DNA of 21,956 nucleotides, from assembly GCA_046715235.1 (NCBI GenBank), contig JBKJZO010000070.1:1-21956 (forward strand), given 5' to 3'. The notes beneath the pieces were generated by a model, which did no database searches, was not told the origin of the DNA, and saw only the letters and a list, made by a program, of their open reading frames with translations. This document shows, piece after piece, positions 21,255 to 21,956 of this stretch (within the stretch, counting starts at the first letter, position 1; the number at the start of each line of letters is the position of its first letter). The translations under genes and the position numbers were made by a program. This stretch comes from JBKJZO01 sp046715235. Its GTDB lineage: Bacteria > Actinomycetota > Actinomycetes > BP-191.

Positions 21255-21955
21255 ACGCCGGCGCCCCGCTCGGGTGCGTCCTTGCTGTCCTGGTTCTTCT
21301 TCGTGAAGGCGTCGATCGCCTCGCCGGAGACCTTGCCGCAGCGCTGGGTGTGACCCCACGACGTCAGGACGAAGGGCTTGCCTTCGGGGAAGTTGTCGCG
21401 GTCCCACGGCATGGCGAGGAAGCGCATTTTCTTTTCCTTAGCGGACGCGGCTGCCTTCTCCAGTGCGTCGACCTCGGCCTGCGGGAGCGTCTTGTCGTAC
21501 CAGCCGACGACCACACCGTGCTCGAGGTCGTGTACCGCCGACTCGATGGGGGCACCTGAGTCGTCGCGGCTGTAGAAGCCGTCACCAATTGGCAGTGTTG
21601 ACGAGGAGTGCTCGCCGCCGCTCGGCGGGATCACCTGGTATTCGACGGTCTCGCCGGGGTTGACGTGCTGACCGGCGGGGGAGATCGGGTTGTCTGTCGT
21701 CTCCGGCAGGCATCCGGCGTCGGCGAGCTTGACGCCGAAATCGGCCATCGGCCGCTTGCCCTCCCTGACCAGCTCCTTCTCCGCCGCAGAATCCTCGCGG
21801 GCCTTGAGAACCGCGGGTACGGCGACGGCGCCGACGACGGCGAGACCGATGACGGAGGCGATGGCGACTGTCACGAAGGTCTTGCGCTTCTCCTTGCGCT
21901 GCTGCTCGCGCTTGAGCGCTTCGAGCTTGCGCTTGCGTTCGTCCCGCGGGTCGGT
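21251..21955 (-). CDS. DUF3105 membrane-anchored protein, N-terminus outside window
   Basis: About 234 residues are visible and no start codon is reached before the window edge. The visible N-terminal part is very basic and charged (RDERKRKLEALKREQQRKEK). One membrane helix follows (VTVAIASVIGLAVVGAVAVPAVL), so it is an inside-anchored protein with an outside domain. The outer domain carries DUF3105 marks: CLPETTDNP, VEYQVIPPSGGEHSS, VHDLEHGVVVGWYD with the HxxEHG motif, and a C-terminal SWGHTQRC that may pair with the first Cys. A GTG at 21874 could be read as a start, but it falls at the beginning of the helix and would cut off the basic region. The role of the family is unknown. It shares four stop-codon bases with manB. 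Confidence 0.75.
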   Translation of the reverse strand, partial: TDPRDERKRKLEALKREQQRKEKRKTFVTVAIASVIGLAVVGAVAVPAVLKAREDSAAEKELVREGKRPMADFGVKLADAGCLPETTDNPISPAGQHVNPGETVEYQVIPPSGGEHSSSTLPIGDGFYSRDDSGAPIESAVHDLEHGVVVGWYDKTLPQAEVDALEKAAASAKEKKMRFLAMPWDRDNFPEGKPFVLTSWGHTQRCGKVSGEAIDAFTKKNQDSKDAPERGAGV

Positions 21956-21956
21956 G

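Noticed and set aside
1..21956. CRISPR array, rRNA, prophage or transposase
   Set aside because: No evenly spaced repeats with unique spacers, no rRNA sequence and no transposase or integrase motifs were seen in any frame.

Overview
The window is high-GC, GTG-start-tolerant actinobacterial DNA. It carries a cell-envelope polysaccharide region: seven glycosyltransferases or glycosyltransferase fragments counting both GT-A and GT-B types, three GT-C-like DUF2142 membrane proteins, a YbhN-type flippase-like protein, a large secreted SpoIID/LytB protein, a GDP-mannose pyrophosphorylase and a WbbL-type rhamnosyltransferase. The wbbL-manB neighbourhood resembles the mycobacterial one. The word GTACGAC/GTCGTAC is strikingly common on both strands. 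I cannot fix the genus from sequence alone; a Nocardioides-like or related actinomycete is a guess.

Layout. 1-1477 (+): the end of a GT4-type glycosyltransferase, then a complete GT2 polyprenol-phosphate-type glycosyltransferase. 1478-1950: gene debris with a broken ABC-transporter ATPase. 1951-4964 (-): a glycosyltransferase overlapping a SAM methyltransferase, followed by an IspH (LytB) family gene with its own regulatory-looking leader. 5064-5393 (+): a YnfA/UPF0060 membrane protein. 5394-6733: an AT-richer accessory island with a duplicated small membrane protein (one copy broken by a 1-base insertion) and an orphan RTX calcium-binding C-terminus. 6758-10728 (+): the flippase-like protein and the SpoIID/LytB protein with four NBR1-like Ig repeats. 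10713-15726 (-): three DUF2142 paralogs joined by overlapping stop/start codons. 15815-19167 (+): two GT4 glycosyltransferases and the WbbL-like protein. 19169-19819 (-): a SPFH/band-7 protein lacking a membrane segment. 19820-20183: a structured intergenic region with a 92-bp inverted-repeat element. 20184-21254 (+): manB. 21251-21955 (-): a DUF3105 protein running off the window.

How they may work together (inference): ManB supplies GDP-mannose, and the GT2 enzyme could make polyprenol-phosphate sugar. The GT4 and WbbL enzymes would build a lipid-linked glycan inside the cell. The flippase-like protein and the DUF2142 GT-C proteins would act at or across the membrane with lipid-linked donors. 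The SpoIID/LytB protein would act on the peptidoglycan to which such a polymer is attached. The three convergent gene pairs end within 1 base of each other or overlap, so the region is very compact apart from the two debris-containing gaps.
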